The notes: generated by a model from the letters alone, not told the origin. DNA of 64,000 nt from Bacillota bacterium (GCA_023415575.1 JAEZKF010000018.1:29863-93862), one strand, 5' to 3'; shown: positions 48,605-57,577, numbered from the stretch's first letter. Made by a program: numbers and translations.

Positions 48605-49729
48605 TTAGTTCAGGATGCACTCCTCAGACTCTTTGTCGAACAGATGCATCTTGTTAACATCCATAGCAACCTTGATAACGTCGCCGGTTCTCGCGGTGCA
48701 ACGCGGAGAAACTCTGGCAATCAGGTTGTTGCCTACGCAATTGAGGTAGAGGTAGGTCTCAGCACCCATCAACTCGGTAACCTCGACGCTGCACTCAACT
48801 ACGCCGGTTCTGGCAGCAGAGATAAACATCTCTTCGTCGTGGATGTTCTCGGGACGGATACCCATAACAACTTCCTTGCCGACGTAGTCGGAGAAGTTAT
48901 CGGGCTTAACCTTGGAATCCGGAACCTCAACAACGTACTTCTGCTCTTCGTTGCCGAACTCTACCGCATACTTGCCATCCTTCTGGATGAGCGTAGCATC
49001 GATGAAGTTCATCTGCGGAGATCCCATGAAGCCTGCAACGAACATGTTAGCGGGCTTATCATAGAGGTTCTGCGGGGTGTCAACCTGCTGAATGAAGCCG
49101 TCCTTCATAACAACGATGCGGTCACCCATCGTCATAGCCTCGGTCTGGTCATGTGTTACGTAGATGAAGGTTGTGCCCAGACGGATGTGGAGCTTGGAGA
49201 GCTCGGTTCTCATCTGTGCACGCAGTTTAGCGTCGAGGTTGGAGAGCGGCTCGTCAAGCAGGAATACCTTCGGCTCACGAACGATAGCACGACCGAGCGC
49301 AACACGCTGGCGCTGACCACCGGAAAGAGCCTTGGGCTTTCTGTCAAGCAGATGCTCAATATCGAGGATGCGAGCAGCCTCGTCAACGCGGCGCTTAATC
49401 TCATCCTTCGGAGTTTTTCTCAGCTTTAAGCCGAATGCCATGTTCTCATATACGGTCATATGAGGATACAGAGCGTAGTTCTGGAACACCATCGCGATAT
49501 CGCGATCCTTCGGGGCAACGTCGTTTACCAGTCTGTCGCCAATGTAGAGCTCACCGTCCGAGATCTCCTCAAGACCTGCGATCATACGAAGGGTTGTAGA
49601 CTTACCGCAGCCGGAAGGGCCAACGAGAATTACAAACTCCTTGTCCTGAATTTCAAGGTTAAAGTCGGATACTGCTGTAACCCCGCCGGGATATCTTTTA
49701 TAGATGTTCTTTAGGGTAACACTAGCCAT
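48605..49729 (-). CDS. msmX: Sugar ABC transporter ATP-binding protein, MsmX/UgpC type (orphan)
   Basis: ATPase of 374 residues with no permease beside it. The ABC domain covers about 1-235: Walker A GPSGCGKSTTLR (about 37-48), signature LSGGQRQRVALGRA, Walker B VFLLDEPLSNLDAKL, switch VTHDQTEA. The C-terminal regulatory TOBE/OB domain is typical of MalK/MsmX/UgpC. In Firmicutes one such ATPase often serves several CUT1 importers; two ATPase-less CUT1 units are in this window. The family cannot be split into MsmX or UgpC by eye. Codon use suggests high expression. Confidence 0.92.
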   Translation of the reverse strand: MASVTLKNIYKRYPGGVTAVSDFNLEIQDKEFVILVGPSGCGKSTTLRMIAGLEEISDGELYIGDRLVNDVAPKDRDIAMVFQNYALYPHMTVYENMAFGLKLRKTPKDEIKRRVDEAARILDIEHLLDRKPKALSGGQRQRVALGRAIVREPKVFLLDEPLSNLDAKLRAQMRTELSKLHIRLGTTFIYVTHDQTEAMTMGDRIVVMKDGFIQQVDTPQNLYDKPANMFVAGFMGSPQMNFIDATLIQKDGKYAVEFGNEEQKYVVEVPDSKVKPDNFSDYVGKEVVMGIRPENIHDEEMFISAARTGVVECSVEVTELMGAETYLYLNCVGNNLIARVSPRCTARTGDVIKVAMDVNKMHLFDKESEECILN

Positions 49730-49902
49730 AATGGACCTCCTGTTTTCTATTAGAAGTATACTGAATATACCCTTTGCTTACAATACTTACTATAACAAAA
49801 AAGGGGGGATATGAACAGTTGCTTAATGTCCAAACTTAATTTTCACGGTTTATGGAAATTAACTAATAATTGATTTTTTCTCATAAAACCAACGCTTTTC
49901 TA

Positions 49903-50625
49903 TCAAATGCGTGTCAAAAGTTTCTCAACATCTTTGTGGAATATTTCTTTACATTCCCCTTCGCGCAGGCTCTCGTCCAGCGCAAGGGAGCCGATTGCAA
50001 CACGTTTTAGATGCAAAACCTGTCTGCCGACAGCGGCAAACATACGCTTGATTTGGTGGTACATCCCCTGCGTGATGATGATTTCCACCGTGTTAGGGCG
50101 GTCAGCTTCCACAACACGCACACGCGCAGGCTTGCAGATGGTGCCGTCACCTAGGTCGATACCTTGTTCAAGCCTTGCAAACCCTTCCTCATCCAAAAGT
50201 GCGTCAAGAGAAGCAAGGTAGGTTTTCGGCACATGGTTTTTGGGGGAAAGCATGCGGTGGGCAAGCTCACCGTCGTCGGTGATGAGGACAAACCCTACGG
50301 TATCCTTGTCCAGTCTTCCGGCGGGGAACAGCCCCTTGCGCGCAAGGGGCGCGGGTATGAGGTCCAGCACTGTTTTTTGTTTAGTATCGCGCGTAGCGCT
50401 GACTACCCCAGCCGGTTTATTGAGCATGATATAGATAAAAGGTTTGTATAAAAGCGGCGTTCCGCCGACTGCAATCTGCGCGGCAGAAGGGTCAGCCTTT
50501 TGCTCGGGAGCGCGCACAATGACGCCGTCAACCGTTACCTTGCCCGATGCAATCAGCTTCTTTGCGTCGGTTCTGGAAAGGTTTAATTGACCTGCTATGA
50601 GTTTGTCAAGGCGCTCTGATGGCAT
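49903..50625 (-). CDS. Pseudouridine synthase, RsuA/RluB family
   Basis: Makes pseudouridine in rRNA; 240 residues. An N-terminal S4 RNA-binding domain (RLDKLIAGQLNLSRTDAKKLIASG) is followed by the catalytic domain with FPAGRLDKDTVGFVLITDDG (about 96-115), containing the catalytic Asp of the GRLD motif. YHQIKRMFAAVGRQVLHLKRVAIG is the C-terminal conserved block. The ATG at 50625 is chosen because GGGGGT lies 7 bases upstream. RsuA (16S) and RluB (23S) cannot be separated by eye; length favours RsuA. Confidence 0.9.
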   Translation of the reverse strand: MPSERLDKLIAGQLNLSRTDAKKLIASGKVTVDGVIVRAPEQKADPSAAQIAVGGTPLLYKPFIYIMLNKPAGVVSATRDTKQKTVLDLIPAPLARKGLFPAGRLDKDTVGFVLITDDGELAHRMLSPKNHVPKTYLASLDALLDEEGFARLEQGIDLGDGTICKPARVRVVEADRPNTVEIIITQGMYHQIKRMFAAVGRQVLHLKRVAIGSLALDESLREGECKEIFHKDVEKLLTRI

Positions 50626-50703
50626 GGCATTTACCCCCGCTTTGTGATAGTCATTCCTTATTTTTAAATAGTATAACACATTTTAATGGAAAGTGAGGAG
50701 CAA

Positions 50704-51612
50704 TTAGCCCTTTTTGTCCTCCGCTGCCTGAATCAGCATCTCAAGCGCGTTTTCAATCTCCTCGCGCGCCTGCTGCTCTATGTCGTCAATCATCTCAGCG
50801 GTCTGATTGTTCTTGTTCTTGTTTTCCTTTACATTTTCTCCTGCGTTACCTTGATTCTCACCCGCAGCGGAACCGGTGTTTCCCTGATTCTCGCTAGGCG
50901 CGTTGCCTTGATTTTCGCCGGCTGTATTGCCTTGATTTTCGCCGGCTGTATTGCCCTGATTTTCGCCGGCTGTATTGCCCTGGTTTTCGCCGGCAACGTT
51001 TCCTTGATTATCGTTGTTTTCATTATCCTGCGGCGCGCTGGATTCACCCTTCTTTTGCTTGGACTTGGGTTTCTCGATGCCGTTTAACTCATAGGGTAAG
51101 TCGGATGCGAGCAGTCCGTGCTCCGCAAAGGCGCCTACCTCATCGGGTGAGAAGCCGTGGATAAATCCGCCCAGAGCAACCGAGCAGATGTCTCCTGCAA
51201 CAATCTTATCGTCGCACACAATGACGTTTGCATGAACTTCATCGTCTGACGGATAGTTGAGTACCATGTACGTCCACCGCTTTGCGCGCCGTCCCTTGTA
51301 TTTATCAAGATTGAGTCCCTGTGTCTTTTGCAGCTCGTTGTAGCGTTTGTACACCTCATCGAAGTTCTCGGGCAGAATAATCTCGCAAACCTCGATGGGT
51401 TCATCGCTTACATCCCAGCCGAAGCTTTCCAAAAAAGCAACACGCTGTGCATTGTTTGCGGCCTCGAAGCCGCCCTTGTTCGGCTTTTTACTCCCGCCTC
51501 CTTTGCCGGAGAAGATGCTGAATAGCCCGATGCCAAGCAGTATCAGCCCGACAATGACTACGCCTATTGTAAGCATCTTCCGTTTTTCAAGCTTCATAGA
51601 CATAATAAACAT
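50704..51612 (-). CDS. DUF4830 membrane-anchored protein with NQGN repeat
   Basis: Protein of 302 residues. It has a single N-terminal transmembrane helix (ITIGVVIVGLILLGIGLF) and a DUF4830 domain (about 52-170: AFLESFGWDVSDEPIEVCEI, VYKRYNELQKTQGLNLDKY, YMVLNYPSDDEVHANVIV). An extracytoplasmic low-complexity spacer follows, with NQGNTAGE-type 8-residue repeats (about 195-260), and then a Glu-rich helical end. DUF4830 proteins are of unknown function and common in Clostridia. The repeat DNA is in 24-bp units. The start codon 51612 lies 12 bases from an AAGGGGGA site. Confidence 0.8.
   Translation of the reverse strand: MFIMSMKLEKRKMLTIGVVIVGLILLGIGLFSIFSGKGGGSKKPNKGGFEAANNAQRVAFLESFGWDVSDEPIEVCEIILPENFDEVYKRYNELQKTQGLNLDKYKGRRAKRWTYMVLNYPSDDEVHANVIVCDDKIVAGDICSVALGGFIHGFSPDEVGAFAEHGLLASDLPYELNGIEKPKSKQKKGESSAPQDNENNDNQGNVAGENQGNTAGENQGNTAGENQGNTAGENQGNAPSENQGNTGSAAGENQGNAGENVKENKNKNNQTAEMIDDIEQQAREEIENALEMLIQAAEDKKG
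50906..51010 (-). repeat. 24-bp tandem coding repeats (NQGNTAGE)
   Basis: About four near-identical 24-bp units (plus-strand core TTGATTTTCGCCGGCTGTATT) inside the DUF4830 gene, each coding one 8-residue unit. Likely length-variable by slippage. Confidence 0.85.
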
Positions 51613-51949
51613 ATTCTATTGCCCATCCCCCTTATGTTGATACCGCGGTATTCTGACGGTTTGTACTAGATTATATGACCTGAAATTCCGTTCAAGAACA
51701 AGCATAAAGCCAATTGTAGCAGGCAATGGGCGGACGGCTGATATCAATTTGCAAAGAAGTAAAGATGCGCTTGAATATGCAATCTCACCGAGAATTTTGA
51801 AGTTCTGTATATAAGCAACCATGACCAAAACGGATGGGTTATAACAAGTCGTTCATATATATTAATGAGGCCGCTAAATTTAAACAAGGCGTTTTTAGCA
51901 TTGTGCTGATTTTTGTGATAAATATTTTCAACATTTCCTGTAAATAGTG

Positions 51950-51978
51950 TTGAATTTACTAAATTGATGTGCTATTAT
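51950..51978 (+). promoter_or_regulatory. Promoter of the predicted small RNA
   Basis: TTGAAT (51950-51955), 17 bases, TATTAT (51973-51978). Confidence 0.72.
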
Positions 51979-51984
51979 ATAGGT

Positions 51985-52086
51985 GTTGCTACATTATTAT
52001 GATAATTACTACTTCATCCTTTTCCCATGCTATGTATGTCTCTATCCCCGAAAAAGACCGACCTTTTTTAAAGGTCGGTCTTTTTC
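51985..52086 (+). ncRNA. Predicted small RNA of about 100 nt
   Basis: A promoter with a 17-bp spacer lies 6-7 bases upstream, and a perfect AAAAAGACCGACC terminator stem with TTTTTC tail ends it. There is no start codon with a ribosome site in between. The unpaired part contains C/U-rich runs (CATCCTTTTCCC and CTCTATCCCC) that could pair with Shine-Dalgarno sequences, as in many Firmicutes sRNAs. The ncRNA itself is an inference from the promoter-terminator pair. Confidence 0.5.
52051..52086 (+). terminator. Terminator of the predicted small RNA
   Basis: Perfect stem AAAAAGACCGACCTTT/AAAGGTCGGTCTTTTT with TTT loop, ending TTTTTC. Confidence 0.9.
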
Positions 52087-52327
52087 TATTTGGATAGCAA
52101 GCTAGACGTATTTGTAAATATTTTGAAAATTCCCCATTCTTGCTACGATTTTATAGTTGCATTTTAGGCGACAGTATTATATTATTTATCCTAGCTGCTA
52201 CTTGCACAACTGGTCTTAAGAATATTTTTGAGTTTTCTTGGCAAAAGTTTTGTAAGACCGCAGTAAAACTGCATGATTATGACACTTGTTAATTTAGCAG
52301 GATTTATTATTTGGAGGTATATCAAAC

Positions 52328-53302
52328 ATGGTAATGAAAAAATACGGACGGCGCGCAGTCGCACTTTTGCTTAGCGCCATTATGCTGTTTGCCCTTGCCG
52401 CCTGCGGCGGAAACGAGCCGATTGAGGAAGATTCCAGCAGCGTTCCTTCCTCTTCTTCTGCACCTGCATCATCCTCTGAGGTAGCTCCGGCAAAGATCAG
52501 CGATGACACTGCAAAGAAGCTTGACGAAGCCAAGGTCACAAACCCCGAGACCGTTTCGTGGCTTTACATCCCCAATACAAACATTGATTATCCGGTTCTA
52601 TATAATGCGGATGATAACTTCAAGTACGAGACTAAGGATGTCAATGGGCAGAAGTCCACGCTTGACACCAGCAAGTTAGACGCGGACGTGAAAAAGAATC
52701 TCGGCAACACCAAGGCCTATATCGGTGCTATTTATTTTGATGCAAGATCTACCACTCCCGGTTCTTCCAAGCCTTCGCGCAACCTGCCGATTTACGGACA
52801 CAACTGGACCAACATCGTTGAGCCTTACCGCATTGGCAATGCAAAGGATTACGACGTAATGTTCGCTCAGCTTATGTCCTATACCGATGAGAAGTTCGCG
52901 AAAGAAAACCCCTATATCTACCTGAGCACCGGCGAGGAGACCAAGGTGTACAAGGTATTCAGTGCCGTCTATTTCAATGCTTACTGCCTCAACTACGGTA
53001 CTCCCGATCTTGAGGATGAAGACTTTAAGAAGCTTTTGGATGATGCGCAGGCCCGCTCGGTAATCAAGTTTGATACCGAGGTCAGCACAAGCGACAATAT
53101 CATTAACCTCATTACCTGCTGCCGCAAATATCCGAAGAGCAAAACACAAATCACCGCAGGCGGTTCCACGTTTAACATCCAGCGTTTTGCCGTACTCGCC
53201 CGTGAGTTAAGACCCGGCGAAACCGATAAGGATCCGGTAAATGTTTCTAAGAACACCGGCAACATCGATCCGACATGGACCACAAAGAACTTCTATCTCT
53301 AA
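52328..53302 (+). CDS. Class B sortase, lipoprotein form (1 of 3)
   Basis: Surface transpeptidase-like protein of 324 residues. It has a lipoprotein signal (LLLSAIMLFALAACGG), a Ser/Ala/Glu-rich linker (about 38-60), then a SrtB barrel. Conserved parts: WLYIPNTNIDYPVLYN (about 82-97), catalytic His in LPIYGHNW, catalytic Cys in NLITCCRKY and Arg in FNIQRFAVLA. GGAGG lies 9 bases before the ATG. Two similar genes follow on the same strand. A lipid anchor in place of a TM helix is unusual for SrtB, though known in Clostridia. Substrate not visible nearby. Confidence 0.88.
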   Translation: MVMKKYGRRAVALLLSAIMLFALAACGGNEPIEEDSSSVPSSSSAPASSSEVAPAKISDDTAKKLDEAKVTNPETVSWLYIPNTNIDYPVLYNADDNFKYETKDVNGQKSTLDTSKLDADVKKNLGNTKAYIGAIYFDARSTTPGSSKPSRNLPIYGHNWTNIVEPYRIGNAKDYDVMFAQLMSYTDEKFAKENPYIYLSTGEETKVYKVFSAVYFNAYCLNYGTPDLEDEDFKKLLDDAQARSVIKFDTEVSTSDNIINLITCCRKYPKSKTQITAGGSTFNIQRFAVLARELRPGETDKDPVNVSKNTGNIDPTWTTKNFYL

Positions 53303-53334
53303 GCCTTATAAATCATAAGCTCTAAGTCATATAG

Positions 53335-53366
53335 CCGCTCATCCGTAAATCGGATGGGCGGTTTTT
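53335..53366 (+). terminator. Terminator after first class B sortase
   Basis: CCGCTCATCCG/CGGATGGGCGG stem with TAAAT loop, then TTTTTATG. Confidence 0.85.
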
Positions 53367-53540
53367 ATGTGAAGATTTCCCGCCGTCATTCATCGTTTCG
53401 ACAGCATAAACCTGATATTGTCCAAGATTATGATTGAACAATTCTGTGCATATATGGTATAATCTATGTGCTTTCACTTCCAAAGCGCTTTGTGCCAGCT
53501 TTGGGCTGTTATGATATCAACCCCTCCAGGAGGAATGACT

Positions 53541-54518
53541 GTGGATCGAGTAAAAAAGGTTGCCCGCCAATGGAGTGCGCCCCCTCGGCTTTGCGCTGTT
53601 CTCTGCGCCTTGCTTATTGTGGGTATACTTTGTGATAGTGTCGCGTGGGGTTCCCTGTCTGCTATGGGCAAGGGAGGCGTATCCCTTTATCAGGTCGCCG
53701 GGACGTTGACTGCCCCCACCTTTGAGAAAAACGATTTTATCCTTTCTAAAAGCGCCCGCCTTTCCCTGCCTGCTCTTGAGCTTGCAGAAGGCATTACCAT
53801 GACCGAGGAGGCACTCAAGGCCGAGCAGGAGATCATCGAAGCGCGCAAAAAGGCCGCATCCACTGGTTCTTCCGGCGGCTCGCGTGCGGCAATCTCGTAT
53901 GGTGCTGTCACTGTTTCGGGCAACGGACAGGAAAACCTTGCAAACTGGAAGTCAATTAACCCCGATACCGTTGCATTCTTACGCATCCCGGGCACCAATA
54001 TCAACTACCCCGTTATGCGCGGAACCTCATACGAGTTTAAGCAGCAGAGCGGTGCCTACGGCAAAAAGCCGGGTGCCATCTGGGTACACACCGGCAGCCT
54101 TTCGTCCAGAGCGAGCATGCAGGGCAATACGGTTATTACCGGACACAACTGGGGCAACTGCACCGGCGGCTACCCTTATATCGGCAATGTAACCAGCGCG
54201 GGACGTATGGACCAGCTACTTTCATACACCTCCCCGGCCTTTGCTTCGCAGAACCCCTATATTACCCTTTCCATCCCCGGTGAGGACCTCACGCTTGCGG
54301 TTATCGCGGCCTTCTATGTGCCGAACATCTATGTTGATTACGACTGCATCTACAACGGCGACCCTGTAAGGCTTGCATCAAGCGCCAAGGCGCGCAGCCT
54401 GTTCTCCTCGGGCATAGAGGTTTCGTCGGGCGATAAGCTGGTCACCTTCTTTACCTGCTCTCGTTACCTCAACACCGGCGCAAAGCAACGCTTTGTAGTG
54501 GTAACAAAGGTACTGTAA
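53541..54518 (+). CDS. Class B sortase, membrane-anchored form (2 of 3)
   Basis: SrtB-type protein of 325 residues. One N-terminal transmembrane helix (APPRLCAVLCALLIVGILCD, about 13-32) is followed by a helical linker (EEALKAEQEIIEARKKA). The catalytic barrel has VAFLRIPGTNINYPVMRG, His in TVITGHNWGN, Cys in LVTFFTCSRY and Arg in AKQRFVVVTKV. The GTG at 53541 is favoured by AGGAGG 7 bases upstream; the longer frames are not. It differs from its neighbours in having a membrane helix instead of a lipid anchor. Confidence 0.88.
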   Translation: MDRVKKVARQWSAPPRLCAVLCALLIVGILCDSVAWGSLSAMGKGGVSLYQVAGTLTAPTFEKNDFILSKSARLSLPALELAEGITMTEEALKAEQEIIEARKKAASTGSSGGSRAAISYGAVTVSGNGQENLANWKSINPDTVAFLRIPGTNINYPVMRGTSYEFKQQSGAYGKKPGAIWVHTGSLSSRASMQGNTVITGHNWGNCTGGYPYIGNVTSAGRMDQLLSYTSPAFASQNPYITLSIPGEDLTLAVIAAFYVPNIYVDYDCIYNGDPVRLASSAKARSLFSSGIEVSSGDKLVTFFTCSRYLNTGAKQRFVVVTKVL

Positions 54519-54530
54519 TCACATCACATG

Positions 54531-54563
54531 AAGCGGCGGCTTATTAAAAGGCCGCCGCTTTTA
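54531..54563 (+). terminator. Terminator after second class B sortase
   Basis: AAGCGGCGGC/GCCGCCGCTT with a TTATTAAAAG loop, then TTATACTT. Confidence 0.85.
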
Positions 54564-54669
54564 TACTTGCCCAAAAATTTACTATATTACTTTGCAGTAA
54601 AATACACCTTCTCAGGCACTGTATCATCAGTGGTAAATTTAATAAGAGAAACTGTTAATATTTTATCGC

Positions 54670-54698
54670 TTAATTTCTGCTTACAGGAATGGTATAAT
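54670..54698 (+). promoter_or_regulatory. Promoter of third class B sortase
   Basis: TTAATT (54670-54675), 17 bases, TATAAT (54693-54698). Confidence 0.65.
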
Positions 54699-54831
54699 AA
54701 GCACACTTACTGGTTTCACCAATTTTTTTGGTATTGGATTTACCGCGTTGGACAAAGCTATTGTTATGTTCTGTAATATATATGGTTTTTGTTCCACCCC
54801 CTTCCAAGTGAATTCTATCGGAGGTTTCATT

Positions 54832-55701
54832 ATGCAAAATAAAGGTCGTTCACACCGTTTTTATACAAAGCTTGTTCCCTTGCTAGCCGCAGTGCTCGCT
54901 TTGTGTATGCTCGCATCCTGTGCCCAATCAGACCCCGTTTTACCTTCGCAGGATGTAGAAAGCTCGGCGCCTGTTTCCTCCGAACCTGTCGAGTCTAGTC
55001 CCGAGCCTCCCCCATACGGTGAGCCGATTACCCCAAATGCCGAGCTTGCCGAAAAGCTGTCGATGACCTCAAAGATGGGCGAGGTCAAGGGGTGGCTGAC
55101 CGTGCCGGGCACCACTATAGACAATGCAGTCCTATATGACCCAGAGAGCAACAATCTGGTTAAAGAACGCTATGACTACGACGGCAAGTGGTACTTTCCT
55201 GGTATCTTGGTTGCAGACTTCCGCAACACCCTATCCAACCGCACCCGTCTTTCGCGCAACACGGTCATCTACGGACACAACGTTGAAACGAACGGCAGTA
55301 ACGACGGCGCCCGCTTTTCCCAGCTGCTGAAGTACGAGGACCTTGAGTTTGCAAAGGAACACCAGTTTATCTCCTTCTCCACCAAGGAGGATGAGATGCT
55401 GTGGCAGATTTTTGCCGTGTTTACTACCGATATCGATTTTTACTATATTGAGCCGGACCCCACGGATGAAGGCTTTATGTATATCGTATCTGAGGCCTGT
55501 GTGCGCAGCGAACACCACTTTGACGTGGACGTCACCCCGCAGGATAAGATCTTAACCCTTTCTACCTGCACCTATAAATATGGCCGCTTTAATACCGACC
55601 AGCGCTTTGTTGTCATGGCAAAGCTCCTGCCCGGATTAGAGGGTACCCCCGCTGAGGTTTATAAGAATGAAAATCCCAAGCTGCCCTCCTTTGTAAAATA
55701 G
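54832..55701 (+). CDS. Class B sortase, lipoprotein form (3 of 3)
   Basis: SrtB-type protein of 289 residues with a lipoprotein signal (LVPLLAAVLALCMLASCAQ, Cys about 27), a Ser/Pro/Glu linker and the catalytic barrel. The barrel has GWLTVPGTTIDNAVLYD, His in TVIYGHNVE, Cys in LTLSTCTYKYG (the standard TLSTC) and Arg in DQRFVVMAKLL. ATG 54832 has GGAGGT 6 bases upstream; the longer frame to 54748 does not. Own promoter and terminator. Substrate unknown. Confidence 0.9.
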   Translation: MQNKGRSHRFYTKLVPLLAAVLALCMLASCAQSDPVLPSQDVESSAPVSSEPVESSPEPPPYGEPITPNAELAEKLSMTSKMGEVKGWLTVPGTTIDNAVLYDPESNNLVKERYDYDGKWYFPGILVADFRNTLSNRTRLSRNTVIYGHNVETNGSNDGARFSQLLKYEDLEFAKEHQFISFSTKEDEMLWQIFAVFTTDIDFYYIEPDPTDEGFMYIVSEACVRSEHHFDVDVTPQDKILTLSTCTYKYGRFNTDQRFVVMAKLLPGLEGTPAEVYKNENPKLPSFVK

Positions 55702-55728
55702 GGCGAAGGGTATTATAAGAGAAATACT

Positions 55729-55762
55729 AAGAGGCAGACTGTGAAAGCAGCTGCCTCTTTTC
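55729..55762 (+). terminator. Terminator after third class B sortase
   Basis: AAGAGGCAG/CTGCCTCTT with about 13-base loop, then TTC. Confidence 0.78.
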
Positions 55763-55772
55763 ATATTGCAAC

Positions 55773-55802
55773 AAAAGGGGATGACCGGCATTGGTCATCC
55801 CC
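55773..55802 (-). terminator. Terminator of pyrG
   Basis: GGGGATGACC/GGTCATCCCC stem with GGCATT loop, and on the minus strand TTTTGTTGC after it. Confidence 0.85.
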
Positions 55803-55809
55803 TAAATTG

Positions 55810-57417
55810 TTATTCACCTTTATACTCAATCGCCGCACGGATAAAGTCGAGGAAGAGGGGCTGCGGACGGTTGGGTCTTGATTTAAACTCGGGGTGGAAC
55901 TGTACTCCGACAAACCACGGATGGTCGGGCATCTCGATAATCTCCACCAGCCGCTTATCCGGCGAAAGGCCTGCAAGCATCATGCCGTTGGCTTCAAACG
56001 CCTCGCGGTAGGCGTTGTTGAACTCGTAGCGGTGACGATGACGCTCATAGATGAGTTCGTCCTGATAAAGCTTTCGTGAACGGCTATTCGGTGTGAGCTT
56101 GCAAGGGTAAAGTCCCAGACGCATGGTGCCGCCCTTTTCGGTGATCTCACGCTGGTCGGGCATGATGTCGATAACCGGATTTGCACAGTTTTCATTAAAC
56201 TCGGTGGAATCCGCGTCAGGCAGGTTTAAGACGTTGCGCGTAAACTCGATTGCCGCAATCTGCATGCCAAGACAGATGCCGAAGTAGGGGATTTTGTTTT
56301 CCCTTGCGTACTTAACCGCCTCAATCATGCCTTGGATGCCGCGGTCTCCAAACCCGCCGGGCACTAAGATTCCGTGACATCCCGCCAGCTTTTCAGCGAC
56401 GTTGGAGCGGTCGAGGTTCTCGGACTGAATCCAGCGGATGTTAACGCTCGCATCGTTGGCGTATCCTGCGTGGTGCAGAGATTCTACAATAGAAAGATAG
56501 GCATCCGGCAGTTCGACGTACTTACCGACGATACCGATTTCAACCGTCTTTGTGGTGCTCTTAATCCGCTTGACCATGTCGGTCCATGCCGCCAAATCCG
56601 GCTCGGGGTTATCAAGCTTTAGGTGATGGCATACCGCATTGGCAAGTCCCTGCTCTTCCAGCATGAGTGGAACCTCATACAGGGTTTCGGCTGTGTAGTT
56701 TTCTATAACATCCTCGCTGCGGACGTTGCAGAAGAGTGCAATCTTGTTGCGCATGTCATCAGGCAGATGGTGTTCGCAGCGGCATACGATAATGTTGGGC
56801 TGAATACCGAGCGAGAGGAATTCCTTTACGCTGTGCTGGGTGGGCTTGCTCTTGAGTTCGTTTGAACCAGAAATATACGGAACAAGCGTAACATGAATAA
56901 ACACGGAGTTTTCTCTGCCTACCTCGGTAGAGAGCTGGCGGATTGCTTCGAGGAAGGGGAGGCTTTCGATGTCACCCACCGTACCGCCAATCTCGGTGAT
57001 GACCACATCCGCGCAGCCGGACTTGCCCACGCGGTAGATGCGCTCCTTTATCTCATTGGTAATGTGGGGGATAACCTGTACCGTGCCGCCGAGGTAATCG
57101 CCGCGGCGCTCCTTGGTGATTACACTCCAGTACACCTTACCTGCGGTAATATTGGAGTTAACCGACAGGTTTTCGTCAATGAAACGCTCATAGTGTCCAA
57201 GGTCCAGGTCGGTTTCGGCGCCGTCGTCGGTGACGAACACCTCACCGTGCTGATATGGGCTCATTGTGCCCGGGTCGACGTTGATATAAGGGTCAAACTT
57301 CTGGATAGTGACCCTGTATCCCCTCTCCTTGAGCAATCGACCGAGCGACGCAGCCGTAATACCCTTGCCGAGTCCCGACACAACGCCTCCGGTTACAAAA
57401 ATGTACTTGACAGCCAT
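55810..57417 (-). CDS. pyrG: CTP synthase
   Basis: Converts UTP to CTP using glutamine; 535 residues, normal length. The synthetase domain starts YIFVTGGVVSGLGKGITAAS (4-23). The glutaminase domain has FGICLGMQIA (nucleophile Cys about 380), GVQFHPEFKSRP (catalytic His/Glu about 510-512) and VPGGFGDRG. The ATG at 57417 has GGGGGT 7 bases upstream. Single gene with its own terminator. Confidence 0.98.
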   Translation of the reverse strand: MAVKYIFVTGGVVSGLGKGITAASLGRLLKERGYRVTIQKFDPYINVDPGTMSPYQHGEVFVTDDGAETDLDLGHYERFIDENLSVNSNITAGKVYWSVITKERRGDYLGGTVQVIPHITNEIKERIYRVGKSGCADVVITEIGGTVGDIESLPFLEAIRQLSTEVGRENSVFIHVTLVPYISGSNELKSKPTQHSVKEFLSLGIQPNIIVCRCEHHLPDDMRNKIALFCNVRSEDVIENYTAETLYEVPLMLEEQGLANAVCHHLKLDNPEPDLAAWTDMVKRIKSTTKTVEIGIVGKYVELPDAYLSIVESLHHAGYANDASVNIRWIQSENLDRSNVAEKLAGCHGILVPGGFGDRGIQGMIEAVKYARENKIPYFGICLGMQIAAIEFTRNVLNLPDADSTEFNENCANPVIDIMPDQREITEKGGTMRLGLYPCKLTPNSRSRKLYQDELIYERHRHRYEFNNAYREAFEANGMMLAGLSPDKRLVEIIEMPDHPWFVGVQFHPEFKSRPNRPQPLFLDFIRAAIEYKGE

Positions 57418-57577
57418 AACTGATACCCCCACGAATTATCCTGTGTTTTTCATTCCTATAATCAAATCACTAATAGCTTATTTTACCCTGTTTAATCGAT
57501 AAGGTCAAGGTGGATTCCAATGGTTTATTGGAAATTTTATATCATTGCACATTCTCGCCTGTGACAATCGGATTCAT

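Larger units (their letters stand above)
51613..52327. other. Long intergenic region holding a predicted small RNA
   Basis: About 715 bases without a convincing protein gene. It holds the sigma-A promoter at 51950-51978 and terminator at 52051-52086 described separately. The remainder is AT-rich and featureless to my reading. The 70-residue frame on the minus strand (51616-51828) lacks a ribosome site. Confidence 0.6.

Noticed and set aside
50906..51010. Regularly spaced direct repeats resembling a CRISPR array
   Set aside because: Units are 24 bp, contiguous without unique spacers, and in frame with the DUF4830 coding sequence.
51616..51828. 70-residue minus-strand frame upstream of the DUF4830 gene
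   Set aside because: No ribosome site, no recognisable composition of a protein, and it lies in AT-rich intergenic DNA.
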